Shown piece after piece: positions 22,976-34,085 of a stretch of 64,000 bases of DNA; the first letter of the stretch is position 1, and the number at the start of each line of letters is the position of its first letter. A program made the position numbers and the translations under genes. This DNA is from Roridomyces roridus (Eukaryota > Basidiomycota > Agaricomycetes > Agaricales > Mycenaceae), in NCBI GenBank assembly GCA_029378245.1, contig JARKIF010000059.1, forward strand, positions 124,001-188,000, given 5' to 3'. The notes beneath the pieces were generated by a model. It did not search any database. It was not told the DNA's origin and saw only the letters and a program-made list of their open reading frames with translations.

Positions 22976-23366
22976 CCCGAATCGAACGGTGTCGCCAGGT
23001 GAGCTTCGGTTCATGAAGTATCGAGCGCTGAGTGATTGTGTGAATCGATGTGATATATTCTGCGGCGGGTGTCACCACGTATATTATCTGTTCGTCAGAG
23101 AGAAATCAGAAAAAGAACAGGAAGGCTCACGGCCCCTGTTCCAAGACGCACAATTGAAAAGATTTCGATACCCACTTCGCACAACCCGACACCGAATTGG
23201 GGAACAATCCAACGGGGTCTTCCAAAGGTCCGTGTAATGAGGCATTTCGGGCACAGCGGGATCGAGGGTGCATCGGACCCAGTACGAATGCCACATAATT
23301 TTCAAACGGCGACAAAAAGAATGAACTCGGCGTCGTGGTCCAAAGGACCCCCGCCTGAATCGAACG
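22976..23366 (-). repeat. T-arm/B-box-like motif copies 18 and 19
   Basis: Minus-strand copies at 22976-22989 (CCGTTCGATTCGGG) and 23354-23366 (CGTTCGATTCAGG), each followed on the minus strand by TTTT or TTTTT within about 50 nt. These are the last clear family members; none with the full core was found from 24 to 64 kb. Confidence 0.5.
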
Positions 23367-23499
23367 AACAGGGACCAGTTCAACTCGGCCGTTACGTGGG
23401 CCAGAGGCTTCGAGGTCTTCACTTCACTTCCTCTCACTTGAAATGTGCCAAGATTAGGATGGGAGACGCGACGCGGGCAGGAGATCAACGCCATTCCTA

Positions 23500-23973
23500 T
23501 GGTGCAGTTCATCTAGTCACCACTACATTTGTATAAGGCGTGGGAAGATTATGTAAGCGGCAAATTGAGAGCTGAATTTTCAACATTGCTCCAAACCGCG
23601 CAAAAATGTGTTTATAAGGGTCTTGAAAAAAGTCAAAATTTTGTTACTGGTCACCGATAGTATAACGGCAACGAAAAGTGCTCAGATTGAGCAGGAATCA
23701 ATGGTTCTACATCCAAATGGATACTAAATTCCACCGGCATTTGACCGGCATCGGAGTTTCCGAGCTGTATCGCTGATTTGATGGTATCAACACAGCCACC
23801 GGCACACCTGGGAACCCCAACTTCTTCAATTTTGAGAGTTGAGGGAATCTGTTTAGAGGGTTTGTTCCTACACCAAATACAAGCATTTTGGCTAAAGGAA
23901 TAGTCTGTAGCTCAAAGTGGGAAGGGTGGGAAAGTACTATACAAATGTAGTGGTGACTAGATGAACTGCACCA
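23500..23973. mobile_element. MITE with 36-bp perfect terminal inverted repeats and TA target duplication
   Basis: Starts TGGTGCAGTTCATCTAGTCA and the right end is the exact inverse; identity runs for 36 bp (23500-23535 against 23938-23973). TA dinucleotides flank both sides (23498-23499, 23974-23975). At 474 bp it has no coding capacity. TA duplication with long TIRs fits a Tc1/mariner-type non-autonomous element. Perfect TIRs suggest recent activity. Confidence 0.8.
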
Positions 23974-24035
23974 TACCATCGTTTCGGCCTGTGTATTTGG
24001 CCAATACAAACTGCTTGGGATTTATCAGAAGCAAT

Positions 24036-25146
24036 CTAGGGAACGAGAGGACGAAAGGTATAAAGACAGGGACGTAGGAGGAGTAGAATACCAGTTTTCC
24101 CCTCCCATGTCACCTCAATATGTGACGCAGACGATATCGCATCCGACATCCTCTCCACCATGCGTGGGTCGGGTTCCGCAGGCAGGACACTACGCGGCAT
24201 CGGCCCCCAGCCGTACCACTCTTTAGTCGCGTCGTCGTACAACGCATATACGCTGACGACCCGCGTAAGCCTTTCCAGCATTGTCGTTGGATTTTCAAGC
24301 AAGGAACAGGCGGTGATCTGTGTGAATCTGCGCAGCGTGAGCATAGGGGTGGGCGTCGAGGATGTCGGACCGTGAGGTTCAGGGGCCACGCGGAAGCTAT
24401 CTGGGTCCGTTCTCCCTGCGTTGATGACATCCCGCTCGTGGTTGAACCATACAGCGAAGGTTCCCGGGACACGGCGGGCGTACATGATGTGCTCGATGTC
24501 GAGCTTATCGTACAGACACTTCAGTGCGGCGTCCGCTGGCGTTTCACGGGACAAAGATCCGTCGTGCAAGTATGTAGAAGTCGGGCGCATGACACGAGAT
24601 TTCCCTGCCAAGTCATGATCACGTAGGAATGTAGACCGATGGGACGTACATACAAAAATTCTCGGCAAGGGGAATACTCATATCATCGAGTAGCTTGGAA
24701 TACGCCTCCGGTGCGATCAATCCTGCGTTTTTCGAGTCGCAGTGCAGGAACAGGGCTTCCATGAGGGCGAGAAAGATGGGAGAAGGGGGCAGGTCCGTAT
24801 CGAAGAACGGGGTCCAGCTCCTGGGCGCCGACGTGCCGGGAGTGGAAGGAGAGCTTGTATGCGATAGACCAGCTGAACTGCCGTGCACAATGGTGACATG
24901 TGAGGGAATTGGAGCCATTGAAATGTCCCCTCCGACGCGGAAGACCCGCGTGGGATGTGCCGCGCTGTGTGTACCGACAAATCGTTCCCCGAGAGCGCAG
25001 TTCGCGCATAGATCGTGGTCGACACAGATGAGGCAATGGACCCTTGGACGCGGGCCGGAAATGGACTCGGAGCAACTGTCGCAGAAATAATTTAGAAGAG
25101 GGAGTGCCGCGGCCTCTTGGCTTGGGAAAGGCTGAATAGGGGGCAT
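24036..25146 (-). CDS. ZZ-type zinc-finger protein with EF-hand-like segment
   Basis: Minus-strand exon 1 starts MPPIQPFPSQEAAALP and encodes a ZZ zinc finger: YFCDSCSESISGPRPRVHC, then CVDHDLCANC, then GTHSAAHPTRVF (Cys pairs and closing His pair). A Ser/Pro linker follows. Next is an EF-hand-like stretch (FLHCDSKNAGLIAPEAYSK) ending LAENF. A 49-nt intron joins to WKSRVMRPTSTYLHDGSLS, followed by RVPGTFAVWFNHERD and a C-terminal WYGWGPMPRSVLP segment. This arrangement is found in a fungal family where ZZ plus EF-hand-like region precedes an unnamed domain. ZZ fingers usually bind protein N-termini or histone tails. The last splice and the exact stop near 24036 are uncertain. Confidence 0.65.
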
Positions 25147-25667
25147 TTGATGCGTTCGCCGCTCGATTGTGAGCCTGTGACCCTACCTGTGGGCCTGGAG
25201 AGCTGCACTGGGAAAGTGGAATGAGCTGGTGGATGGTGGGAGGAGATACTTAAGGGGCAAAGCGGTGATCAACCGTAATTTGTGATTGCCGAGCGGCAAC
25301 ACGGCCATTTGCGGTCACGCACCAAAACAAGGTCAGCGCGGCATTCTTCGTGTTACGCGACTGGCTCAGAAGCCTCAAGTCCAAGACGCGTCATTCGTTG
25401 CTGTCCCCATCACTAAGCCGAGGAACTATACACTCCGTCAATCTTACTGGCTTTTTGCCCGCGACGACCGATCGGACGGGGAAATGACATACGATCCGAG
25501 CCCGTGCTCTCCGATACGGCTCTGTACTCAGCTCACTCTGCGGATTATCAATCGGCTCGGGGTGCATGATGCAGCCCGATGGCCTGATGAACAACGGTGG
25601 CCGAACTGCTGTATTCGTGGTATAAAACCTAACTGGGTGCGCCCGACAGAGCAGCTCAACCAGCACG
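25147..25667. other. Shared promoter region of ZZ-finger and epoxide hydrolase genes
   Basis: A divergent intergenic region of about 520 bp. Open frames on both strands end inside the hydrolase first exon and have no family features. A TATA box for the hydrolase lies at the right end. Confidence 0.4.
25621..25627 (+). promoter_or_regulatory. TATA box of the epoxide hydrolase gene
   Basis: TATAAAA 47 nt upstream of the ATG at 25668. Confidence 0.5.
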
Positions 25668-27207
25668 ATGTTCCTCTTCTCTCTCAATTTCGCAGCTTCC
25701 GTAGTTGCATTGGCCACAGCGGCGGCAGCCAGCTTCAACACCCAACCGTTCAAGATCGATTTGAGCAGCGAAATTCCTCGGACGCTCGCCCTTATCAATA
25801 ATACACAACTCCCCGAGACGCCGCTCTACCCAGTTGGCCAGGGCAAGGGCCTCGAACTGGACTTTTTGCTCAGCCTTCGAAACGACTGGTTGAATACGTA
25901 CGATTGGGACGAGCAGCAAGCGGCGTTGAACAGGTCGGCGGTTGCCTGAACCATTTGTATCGTTGCATATTGACCGACGTTGTAGATTTCAACAATACAC
26001 CGCGGTCGTTGAAGGTCTCACAGTTCATTTCGTACACGAGCCATCCAAAGACCCCGATGCGATTCCCCTCATCTTACTCCACGGCTGGGGCGGTAAGCAC
26101 CCGAGTCTTTTCCCCAAAAAAATCAAATTGACTGTCGCACACAGGATCGTTCCATGAATTCTCGCCTGTCATCACAGCTCTCACGGAGCCCAGCACAGAC
26201 AATTCGGCGGGCAAGAATGTCTCGTACCACGTCGTGGTACCCTCACTCCCCGGATTCGCATTCTCCTCCCCGCCTCCATTGAATTGGTCCAACAGTGATA
26301 CAGGGAGGCTATTCAACACACTCATGACGGAGGTGCTTGGATATCCCAAATATGCAGTCAGTGGCACTGATTGGGTGCGTACTACGGATCTTTCAACGAC
26401 GAGAAGGTGATTTTGACTCACACAGGGCGCCGTTGTTGCGTATGACATGTACTCCAACTTCAACCAAACGGTCCGCGCTACCCATCTCATGTTGTCCATC
26501 TTCCAACCTCCCACCGCGGAGGAAATCGCTGCACGGAATATCACTCTCACTGCAGATGAGCAAGTCACGGCGGAGCGGACGGCGGCTTATTTCGCGGTCG
26601 GGCAGGGATATTTCCAGGAGCATGAGTACAAGGTAGTGCCTGTTCGCAGCCCTGAGGCGGGTTCTGATGTATTTGAGTAGCCTGACGACGTCGGATTGGC
26701 GATGTACGATAGCCCTGTCGGCCAGCTTGCGTGGATCGGCACCAAGCTCAAACTCTGTACGTCTCTCATTCACCGATTCATTCCCCAAGTTAATCCATCC
26801 AAGGGCGAGACCCTCAACTCTCCGGCAGCCCTCCCTCCGTCCTGAACAACACCGCCATAATAACCTCCGTCTCCCTCTATTACCTCACCCGTTCCTTCCT
26901 CTCATCCATATGGATCTATGCGCAAAACGCCAACCCCTGGCGGACGGACTACGGCAACCTCCCACTCACTGATGCGCCCCTGCTGTTCAGCCAGTTCAAG
27001 TACAATTTAGCGTTGTGGCCGGAGGAGTATGTTGCGCAGACGGGAAATCTAGTGTATTACAAATGTGAGTTTTGAAGCTTGGTGGACAGTTGAAGGATAC
27101 TGATTCGTTTCTTAGTTCATGATTTTGGAGGTCATTTCGCCGCGCTGGATAATCCTCCGGCGGTGATTGCGGATGTTCGCGAGATGGGGGCGCATTCTGT
27201 AGTTTGA
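25668..27207 (+). CDS. Epoxide hydrolase (microsomal-type, with signal peptide)
   Basis: Seven exons in consistent phase. A signal peptide (MFLFSLNFAASVVALATAAA) is followed by the EHN N-terminal domain (FNTQPFKIDLSSEIPRTLAL, LRNDWLNTYDW, then RFQQYTAVVEGLTVHFVHE). The alpha/beta-hydrolase fold then shows the oxyanion-hole HGWGG, the nucleophile elbow SGTDWGA with the attacking Asp, and near the C-terminus FHDFGGHFAALDNPPAV with the catalytic His. This is the order of EHN-type epoxide hydrolases, which open epoxides to diols through an Asp-ester intermediate. The signal peptide suggests secretion or ER lumen, unlike typical microsomal enzymes with a membrane anchor. The gene is intact; the stop follows MGAHSVV. 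Confidence 0.87.
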
Positions 27208-28823
27208 GTGGTTGAGGACGAGTCACCACATACAGTTTCTCCAATAGTTTGTTATGATAAATTGCCGACGCTGCGTCTCCCATCAACTCCCCATCCAGAA
27301 CTCGTCAAATTGATGGTGATGAGTCAGTTGACACAGACAAATACAAGCAAGCGCATCAAGTACTTTCTTCCTCCTCTTACATACCTTGCTCTTACCACCA
27401 CCGTAGGCGGGAGGATTCCAATCTTTTCTCGGAAACCCTTCTGCTCAAATTCAACTTGTTCTTGTCAGTGTATGAACTGCGGTGATGCCACTACATCGGC
27501 TCGGAGGGAGCATGAATGTCACGGTTACCATTCTTGAATCTTCGAGCCTACTCTGGTCTAACCTGGGCCCTGGCTGGACGCTGCAATCGAATCTTCGACC
27601 CATCGAATTCACCGTACCGTGGCTGTCTGCTTACGCGTCTGGTGGCAGCGTCTGTCCTCCTCCAGTGGCGACACTGCGTCAAGATCTCAGGCGAAATTCA
27701 CCCCCCTGAATGTCGGCCTCCGATACCTTTGACTTGACATGGCGAAATCTGTTCAAACCTGGTTCAAACAAACTGGGTAGGAAGGCAAGATACCCACTCG
27801 TCACAGCAAATTGACAGCAATTGGGCCCGCTCATTCGTCATTTTTGCCAAGCAATACCAAGGCACTCCACAGCAGTTTCCCGGCACGATTGTCGGAATGC
27901 GATGAACCACGCCAACCGGGTATCTAATGCCGTACCATGCCTTGCGCCAGCATTGATGCCGATTGGCGCCCACCGAATCCGATAATATCAACCGCAAGTC
28001 GAAATTGCGCCTCTCGACTCGCTTGCCTCAAGGTGTCCCCGTCACATTACATGAGGTTCTTGCTAATCCTCCTAGCTCCTCCCTCACACTGGAACCATTA
28101 CGAATCAAACAAAGCATTCATTACATACACAGTATTACACACTTGCGCGCCCAAGGCCGGTTTCCAAGCGTCGGCTAGTCTTTAACTAAGCGGCGACCAG
28201 ATCGAACCATGGTGCCGAAGGTACCTTTGAACGCAGTGAGTCGCCGTTTCGCTCAGTTTCTCGGTGACTGAGTCATCCGGACGCCAATGGCCATTGAACA
28301 AGCATTTTGGCCAGATTCTGAAGCTCGTCCAATAAGTTCGTCCAGCCAGAACGCTGGTACAAATCATTCCAACTCATCAACGCAGCGAAGATGGATGTAT
28401 CCAAGGGGCTAGCAGCCGCGCTTCCGTCAAAATCGACCCATGCTGATTGTACATGTTGATTTGTTGATTGTACATGTTGATTACTCGGCTAGTCATCCCG
28501 GTGAGTCCGAGTCATTCTGGGATTTATCATTTACCAGCCAAATGCAAGTGGCCGGCAAGTGGTAGATTCAGCTCTGTGTGCTGCTGGGTGAAAGCTAAAT
28601 CTCGAGTCAATGTCGAGTGCTTAAGCGAGGAAATCAACATGTACAATCAGAAAATCAACACGTACAATCAACGTGGGTCGATTTTGCCGGAAGCGCGGCT
28701 GCCAGCCCCATGGATGTATCAGTATCAGTAATCACGCTCTAAAAATAAGGGCCTGTCCGGGTCCCGCCATTTATCCGGTATACAGTAACATAAAAACCCA
28801 AACGCCTCGCCTCGCGTCCCTTC
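27208..28823. other. Intergenic, contains MULE-like MITE
   Basis: No gene recognised between the epoxide hydrolase and the broken membrane-protein gene. Short frames show no motifs. The only structured element is the MITE at 28402-28709. Confidence 0.4.
28402..28709. mobile_element. MULE-like MITE with long inverted repeats and 11-bp target duplication
   Basis: ATGGATGTATC occurs directly on both sides (28391-28401 and 28710-28720). Between them, arms of about 80 bp are inverted copies of each other: GGGGCTAGCAGCCGCGCTTC on the left against GGGGCTGGCAGCCGCGCTTC read from the right. Each arm then has TCAAAATCGACCC or GCAAAATCGACCC and two TGATTGTACATGTTGAT-type repeats. The 9-11-bp duplication and long TIRs are hallmarks of Mutator-like elements. 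308 bp, no coding sequence. Confidence 0.75.
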
Positions 28824-28973
28824 ATGTCTACGACGCTGCGAGAAAAGGACGGCTCCGACTCTGTCCTCCTGCCCGGAAACGACCACCTCCCCACCATGGG
28901 GCGCACTTCTGCCGAGCCAGATCCCCAGGGTTCGGGCTTCTGGGTTACGATTCCTAACTTGATTAGGAATCGT
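28824..28973 (+). pseudogene. Broken membrane-protein gene, part 1 (N-terminus)
   Basis: The ATG at 28824 opens a frame of 50 codons beginning MSTTLREKDGSDSVLLPGND and ending WVTIPNLIRNR at AGGAATCGT (28965-28973). Directly after, the sequence changes to a foreign insert and the frame soon stops. The same nine bases recur at 38653-38661, from which the frame continues as TCHAKQWPQSQVFLTG. The two pieces thus join in frame when one copy of the 9-mer is removed. This N-terminal part is hydrophilic and probably cytosolic. Parts 2 and 3 are at 38653 and 39880. Confidence 0.75.
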
Positions 28974-28993
28974 TCTTTATGAATCTGTCTTCA

Positions 28994-29350
28994 TCAAACC
29001 ATCCCCGATGCCCATTTGGAACTCGGAACATGATCCGAGCCAGATTGCCGTGCCTTACTTGCATCAAGAACTCGGCGATTTCCGTACATACCTTGAGTGA
29101 AGATCTCGATTATTTCGTTCGCGGGTCCACCGTGGGTCCGTGACTGGCATAGGAATAGAATGGGATGCAAAGAGGCGAGGACGGATCCGAAGTCCGACTT
29201 GCTTATTGACAGTTGATTGGCATTGACAGCGGTGCTCATGTTCGGACAGCGGGAACCCGAGGTATCTGCCGACTCTCTGCCTTCATGCTCTGGGTCTCGG
29301 ATCCCTGTATGTACTATGTAGCGTGCAATCTCGCTCGGAGTCAACCACAT
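28994..29350 (-). CDS. Possible divergent ORF at the left end of the Helitron-like element
   Basis: Minus-strand frame MWLTPSEIARYIVHTGIRD... of about 86 residues up to IEIFTQ, where a good 5' splice site (CAAG|gtatgtacgg) follows. Composition is protein-like, but no family is recognised. The continuation would run into the element's left edge, so it may be truncated cargo or chance. Confidence 0.22.
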   Translation of the reverse strand: MWLTPSEIARYIVHTGIRDPEHEGRESADTSGSRCPNMSTAVNANQLSISKSDFGSVLASLHPILFLCQSRTHGGPANEIIEIFTQGMYGNRRVLDASKARQSGSDHVPSSKWASGMV

Positions 29351-29368
29351 AGACCCGGGAAATGGTGA

Positions 29369-29843
29369 TTGAAATCAGCCGGTAAGCAGATGAAATGCCT
29401 CGGCGGCGATGTGTGTCAGCATCCCTTGCTTTCTCTGCCCACAACGCCGTCTCTTGCCATGGTCGTGCTCTTTCCGCCTCTCTTGAGTCTTGCTAATATG
29501 GCCGACACTCTTGGATTCTGGGGTACTTACTGGGATTCTGGTCCATCTGCGTGCCGGGCCCAATCTGCTCTCATGGTTACCGGCATGCGGTGCCGCCCAA
29601 TCTTCGATAACACCCTCTTGCACCTCGTCTCGCCTGCCTCAGAGGCCTGCATCGGGGTCGGGTCTTTCTTGCCTACAGGCATTGCAGCTCCTGGTATGCC
29701 TGGTTACGACCGCTGTCGTCCGTTGTCGTTGTCTTGATACACGTATCTTTAGCATGCGGCGGCGCGCACGTCGAATGCCTTGATCTTTGTGTATCTGACA
29801 ATATAGAAGGTATGTGTGCCGTTCTTTCGCTCGTTGAAATTGT
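29369..29843 (+). other. Possible 5' exons upstream of the Helitron ORF
   Basis: Several splice-like signals suggest small plus-strand exons before the long ORF: GCTCCTG|gtatgcct...ctttag|, then an exon reading ACGGAHVECLDLCVSDNIE, then |gtatgtgtgc...cacccag|. These could form the N-terminus of the Helitron protein or a captured host fragment. Nothing identifiable is encoded. Confidence 0.25.
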
Positions 29844-32800
29844 GTGATGACTGAATCTCACCCAGATACCACCAGTGAACACATCGGGAGCATTGGTGAC
29901 GTAGTGGATGGTCAGTTTATCCCTTTCCTCTGCCCCTACTTTGAATTCAAAGCCGTCGCAGCTATAGAGTGTAATATCTATCCCCGTGCCCCCCGGGTAC
30001 GGGGTACTTTGTGCCTTTGCGTGAGCAAGGCCGCCGGAGACGGCAGAACGGGCCTTTGCGTTAGCAAGGCCGCCGGAGACGGCAGAACGGGCCTTTGCGC
30101 AAGCAAGGCTGCCGGAGACGGCATACCAGTGATCTTGAACGTTGCACCGCGCACTCTCGTTGGCTGCACCATGTTTATTGGTCCAGTTTTTCTGAGTGCC
30201 GCTGGGAATACGATGAATTGTATTACGAGATTAGACAAACACTCAATTATCAGGGATCTTGCGATAGACATTGACGATGCCCTCGAAACACCTCAGTCTT
30301 CGGGTGAGATATATCACAACATTCATTTGCTCCTTGTCTTGGCTGCTGTGTGTCTTTTACTCAGTCTAGTTTCTTCAAAGCTCTGGTCAACTCATGCACT
30401 GAATGTGGATCACGGGCCTGCTCAAAACCTCCTTGGCGGCGGCAGACGCGTTAATGGTAAATTCTCGAGCAGTCTGATTGTCCCATATATCATTGATAGT
30501 CACGGGATTGAAAACCTCGGTCGGGGTTCCTTCATGTTCGAAATCCAGTGCTTACGAAGTGAGATTCACATCCACCTGCCAAAAAACCGGAATTTTGTTG
30601 CTGTGGACATACCATTGGGTGTAATTCTGAACCTCTTGACAACCCATGAGCTGCGTCACACTGCAGACTTGCACGGAGTTCATCTGTACAAGAAAAATCG
30701 ACTGGCGGAATCACAGGAAATTATGAATGGCCATTCATGTGTTTCCAGTAATTGTCGAGACCTTGTCTCGATTATGTGTTTCATGTCTCCACCTGAAGAT
30801 AAGCCCAGCACCATGTCTGATGCATATAGACAGCATCAAGACGAGCAGAGAGCAAAGGAGGCAGCCCAACTCAGATATGCACAGAAACGGGACTTGAATG
30901 AATTGTTACCTGCATTTTTCCCTCCTGAACCTCTCAAGAAATCAGAATTGCATCGTATTTTGACTGGCAGCTGTAATGCATTCCTCCCGGAGAAATTCGT
31001 TGAAGCTGGTTGCGCTGTATGCGGAATGCTGTATCCTTTAACTAAACTTTCGCGTTTGAGTGAATTTTCTGGGTCACTGGATGTTCTGTGTGCTCAAGGA
31101 GTAACCAGAAAGGAGCGATACCGTAGCAGTGACCCAATCGAGGAACTCTCTGGGCCTGTCCTCGCAGAAGGTTGCACACATCTGTGTGTTTACTGTGAAG
31201 GTTCTCTAGGGTCTAGAACCATCCCCACAAATGCATTGGCTAAACATGGCTGGTTGGGACCTGTTCCGCCCGAATTGCAAGACTTGAGTTATGCCGAGAG
31301 TGTCATGATTGCCAAGATAAGACACAACCGATGTGTTATGCGGGTCAACTCCGGCAGAGTGCGAATGCATGCCAATGCTATCATGTTCGCTCAGCCGGTT
31401 CTGAAAGTTTACTTGAAGTTACCTCCCTCAAAACAGGAGATGAGTGAGATCCTGGCTTTTGTGTTCACCGGCTCTGCAGCCCCAACTCAAGAGGATTTTG
31501 ATCGAACTCCAATGCTGGTCCGCAGAGATAAAGTTGCAGCTGCCTTGGACTGGTTGAAATTGAATCACGAGGGCTATGCAGACCTGGAAATCTCGGAAGA
31601 AAACTTGCTGTCTTATAAGCACCATGATATTCCAGTTGAAGTTGATTACAGAAGAACAAATGCAGATCCGGAGGACTCCATCCCAGCGGTCGCGCGCAGT
31701 GTTCACGATGAGAATGAAGAACATGGAACCTCAGAAGGTCTGTGCTCATTTGCAGTTCATGGTTTGACTGGGGTTGAGTACTCCACGGCCACGATGGACA
31801 CAATCAAAGCTGTGGCACTCCAGCATCTCACGAGACAAGGAAGCATGCTGGGTATTGGACGCAGTGATGTGCCGGAGTCCATGTATGAAAATGTTGAAGC
31901 ATATCCTGGAATGTTTCCTTGGTTATTCCCGTATGGTAAAGGTGGAATTGGCCATCCCAGCCACAAATATAAAACTTCAGATCTTAGCCGTAAAGGAAAT
32001 TTACTGATGTACCACGATAAACGTTTCCAGACCGATATGTATTTCCCCATGATCGCATTCAACCACGAGCAACTAAGAGGGTCATCAGTGGGTAGCAAAG
32101 CTTTTGTTAAGCGTTCAAATTTTCCCGATGTTGCCCGAAGATTGCGCAGAATAGATCACCAGGTGTCGGGCAATATTGCTGACCGGCTTGTTGAAGGCCT
32201 CCATGTTCGGCCCGAGACTGACCAGGAGAAAGACTGTTTTGACCTCATGCACGATCTCGATGGAATTGGGGCTTATGTACCTGGTTCGGCAACAAGCAAA
32301 CGGCATATGCGGAATGAAATCTGGTCCAGCACAGCATTTATGGGGGCTCCAAGCTGGTTTGTAACCATGTCCTGGAATGACAGTGGCCATCCACTTGCAT
32401 TGTATTATGCCCAAGAGGACACCATCTTCAGACCTGAGATCAAATCCGCTGATGAGCGCTACAGATTGATGTCCAAAAACCCTGTCGCAGCTGCACGATT
32501 TTTTCATTACATGATGGAGGTATTCATTGAAGAAATTTTGTGTTGGAAAAAGGAAGACGCGGGTGCATTCGGTCACACTGGGGGCTTCTATGCAGTTGTT
32601 GAACAGCAAGGCCGGCTGACCCTTCACTCACATTGTTTAATCTGGGTGAAAAATGCACTGTCACCCCAGGATATCCGAGACAGGTTAACAGCTGAAGATA
32701 GCATTTTTACAATGAGGCTCATGGCATATCTCGAGTCAACCCATCAAGGTAGATTCAACCATGGCAAACTCGCTGATGTGCAAGCTCGAGTGGGTGTTGA

Positions 32801-32934
32801 CTCGCAGATTTCCGAGGCCACACTGGATACTCACAAGTACCAGGCACCGACATTAACGTTTCCTGAGCCTCCTCCTCCTTTATGTGACACTGTCAACTGC
32901 CATGGAACATGTGTGGCTTGTAGCCATTTGTCAG
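29844..32934 (+). CDS. Helitron replicase (Rep/HUH) N-terminal half, interrupted
   Basis: A long open frame on the plus strand; the true start is probably within 29.8-30.8 kb, because the first 300 residues include the 39-bp repeat and possible introns. From about residue 330 it matches the Helitron helicase-like N-terminal region: cysteine pairs (CAVCGMLYP), CVYCEGSLG, NALAKHGWLG, then GMFPWLFPYGKGG. The HUH-nuclease part has SWFVTMSWNDSGHPLAL and the two-His motif GRLTLHSHCLIWV. The frame breaks at CHGTCVACSHLS, where the LTR-like insert begins. The catalytic Tyr motif lies in the next piece. Known role of the family: nicking and rolling-circle transposition of single-stranded DNA. Confidence 0.8.
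30014..30130 (+). repeat. Three tandem 39-bp units
   Basis: The units start GCCTTTGCGTGAGCAAGGCC at 30014, 30053 and 30092. They translate as (T)GLCVSKAAGDGRT repeated three times in the long Helitron frame. The repeat length is a multiple of three, so the frame is kept. Confidence 0.75.
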
Positions 32935-34085
32935 TGACACGCGGTGGAACGGAGCAAGAGAGGAATGATGTGCAGATCGGCGAGAAGGGATGATCCTCAC
33001 CGAGATGATGGCCGTCTTAACAGGTGGCGGGGTTTTACGATAGCAGAAGCCGGCCGTCGAGCCAGCTGCATGGCATCAACGCCTCGAGGCAGAGAGTCCA
33101 TTTGGCCTCATTTGATGGAGCGGCCATCTTGCAGTAAGCCATGACGGCGGCCGCAGTGGAGTAGCGCGCTAGGTGACGTTGACAGCGGATGGGATGCTAG
33201 AGTATGGGACGAGGGTATCGGACGGGCACTAGCGTAGGAGAGTGGCAAGAGGGCAAGGCCCGCGGACGAGAATGGTGGTTGTTCGGGAGGAAGAGGATCA
33301 GCTCACTTGATCCGAGTCACTTGACAACGGAGCGGTCACGAGCTCCAGTCGTTCGAGCAAGGTCGCCAGGGCATTGGGTTTGCATAGGAAACCGAAACGA
33401 AGTACAGCCTTGGAAGGCACGACGACGAGTATCCAAACGATGGGACACGTTTCATCCCTTGACGATGAAACGAAGGGGGTGGCGCACCTATCGACACTCG
33501 TTGCAGGTGGATTTGGGACGAACACCGGTCGGTTTGGCCTGTGAGACACGGATTTCGAGTCCAGCTGGGATTGCACAATAGTTACATGGTAGTTACGAAG
33601 GAATTGGACCAAAAGTAGACACTATTTGTAGAGTACAAACAAGAGGGGTATATAAGGCCCTCGAGATGTACCTAGCAAGTAACTTACCGCCCTCGGGCAC
33701 TCACCAATACACACTTTTCGGGTTTTGACTTAACGGGACGGACGGATTTGATTAACGGATAACGGAATACGGAATACGGATTTGGGAACGGAACGATTAC
33801 GGGTTTTGATTTACAGACGGAACGAACGAACGGAAACGACGGAGGTTTTGGGGTTATAGGTTTTCTTTAGATTTGAAATTCAGACATCGGCAATCACACG
33901 GCACGACACGGCTTGATCGGATCAATATCAGAATCAGTTGGCTCTATACTGCAGCCCGAACCCCCGAACACAACACTTTGCATACACTACGACTCTACCT
34001 ACCGACATCAGCTCGTCATTGTCTTGGCCAGTCCAGACTTTGATTGTGGTTTGATTTTATAGGTGGTTTCTTACTACGCATTTCA
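32935..34085. mobile_element. Solo-LTR-like insertion inside the Helitron replicase gene
   Basis: The insert begins TGACACGCGG and ends CGCATTTCA, with TCAG on both sides (32931-32934 and 34086-34089). Removing it and one TCAG restores the frame HLS|EWWDRYEHEVDDLL of the replicase. TG...CA ends, a length of 1151 bp and a TATATAAG promoter element at 33649 fit a long terminal repeat. No retrotransposon genes are present. A 4-bp rather than 5-bp duplication is typical of only some LTR families. A CGGA/CGGAATACGG-rich stretch occupies 33730-33850. Confidence 0.68.
33649..33656 (+). promoter_or_regulatory. TATA element in the LTR-like insert
   Basis: TATATAAG within GGGGTATATAAGGCCC, near the middle of the LTR-like sequence, as expected for a U3 promoter. 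Confidence 0.45.

Larger units (their letters stand above)
22748..24035. other. Intergenic with two T-arm-like motifs and a MITE
   Basis: No gene recognised. Contains a TATATAAAT sequence near 22826 without an obvious partner gene, T-arm-like motifs at 22976 and 23354, and the MITE at 23500-23973, which lies just 3' of the ZZ-finger gene. Confidence 0.4.
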
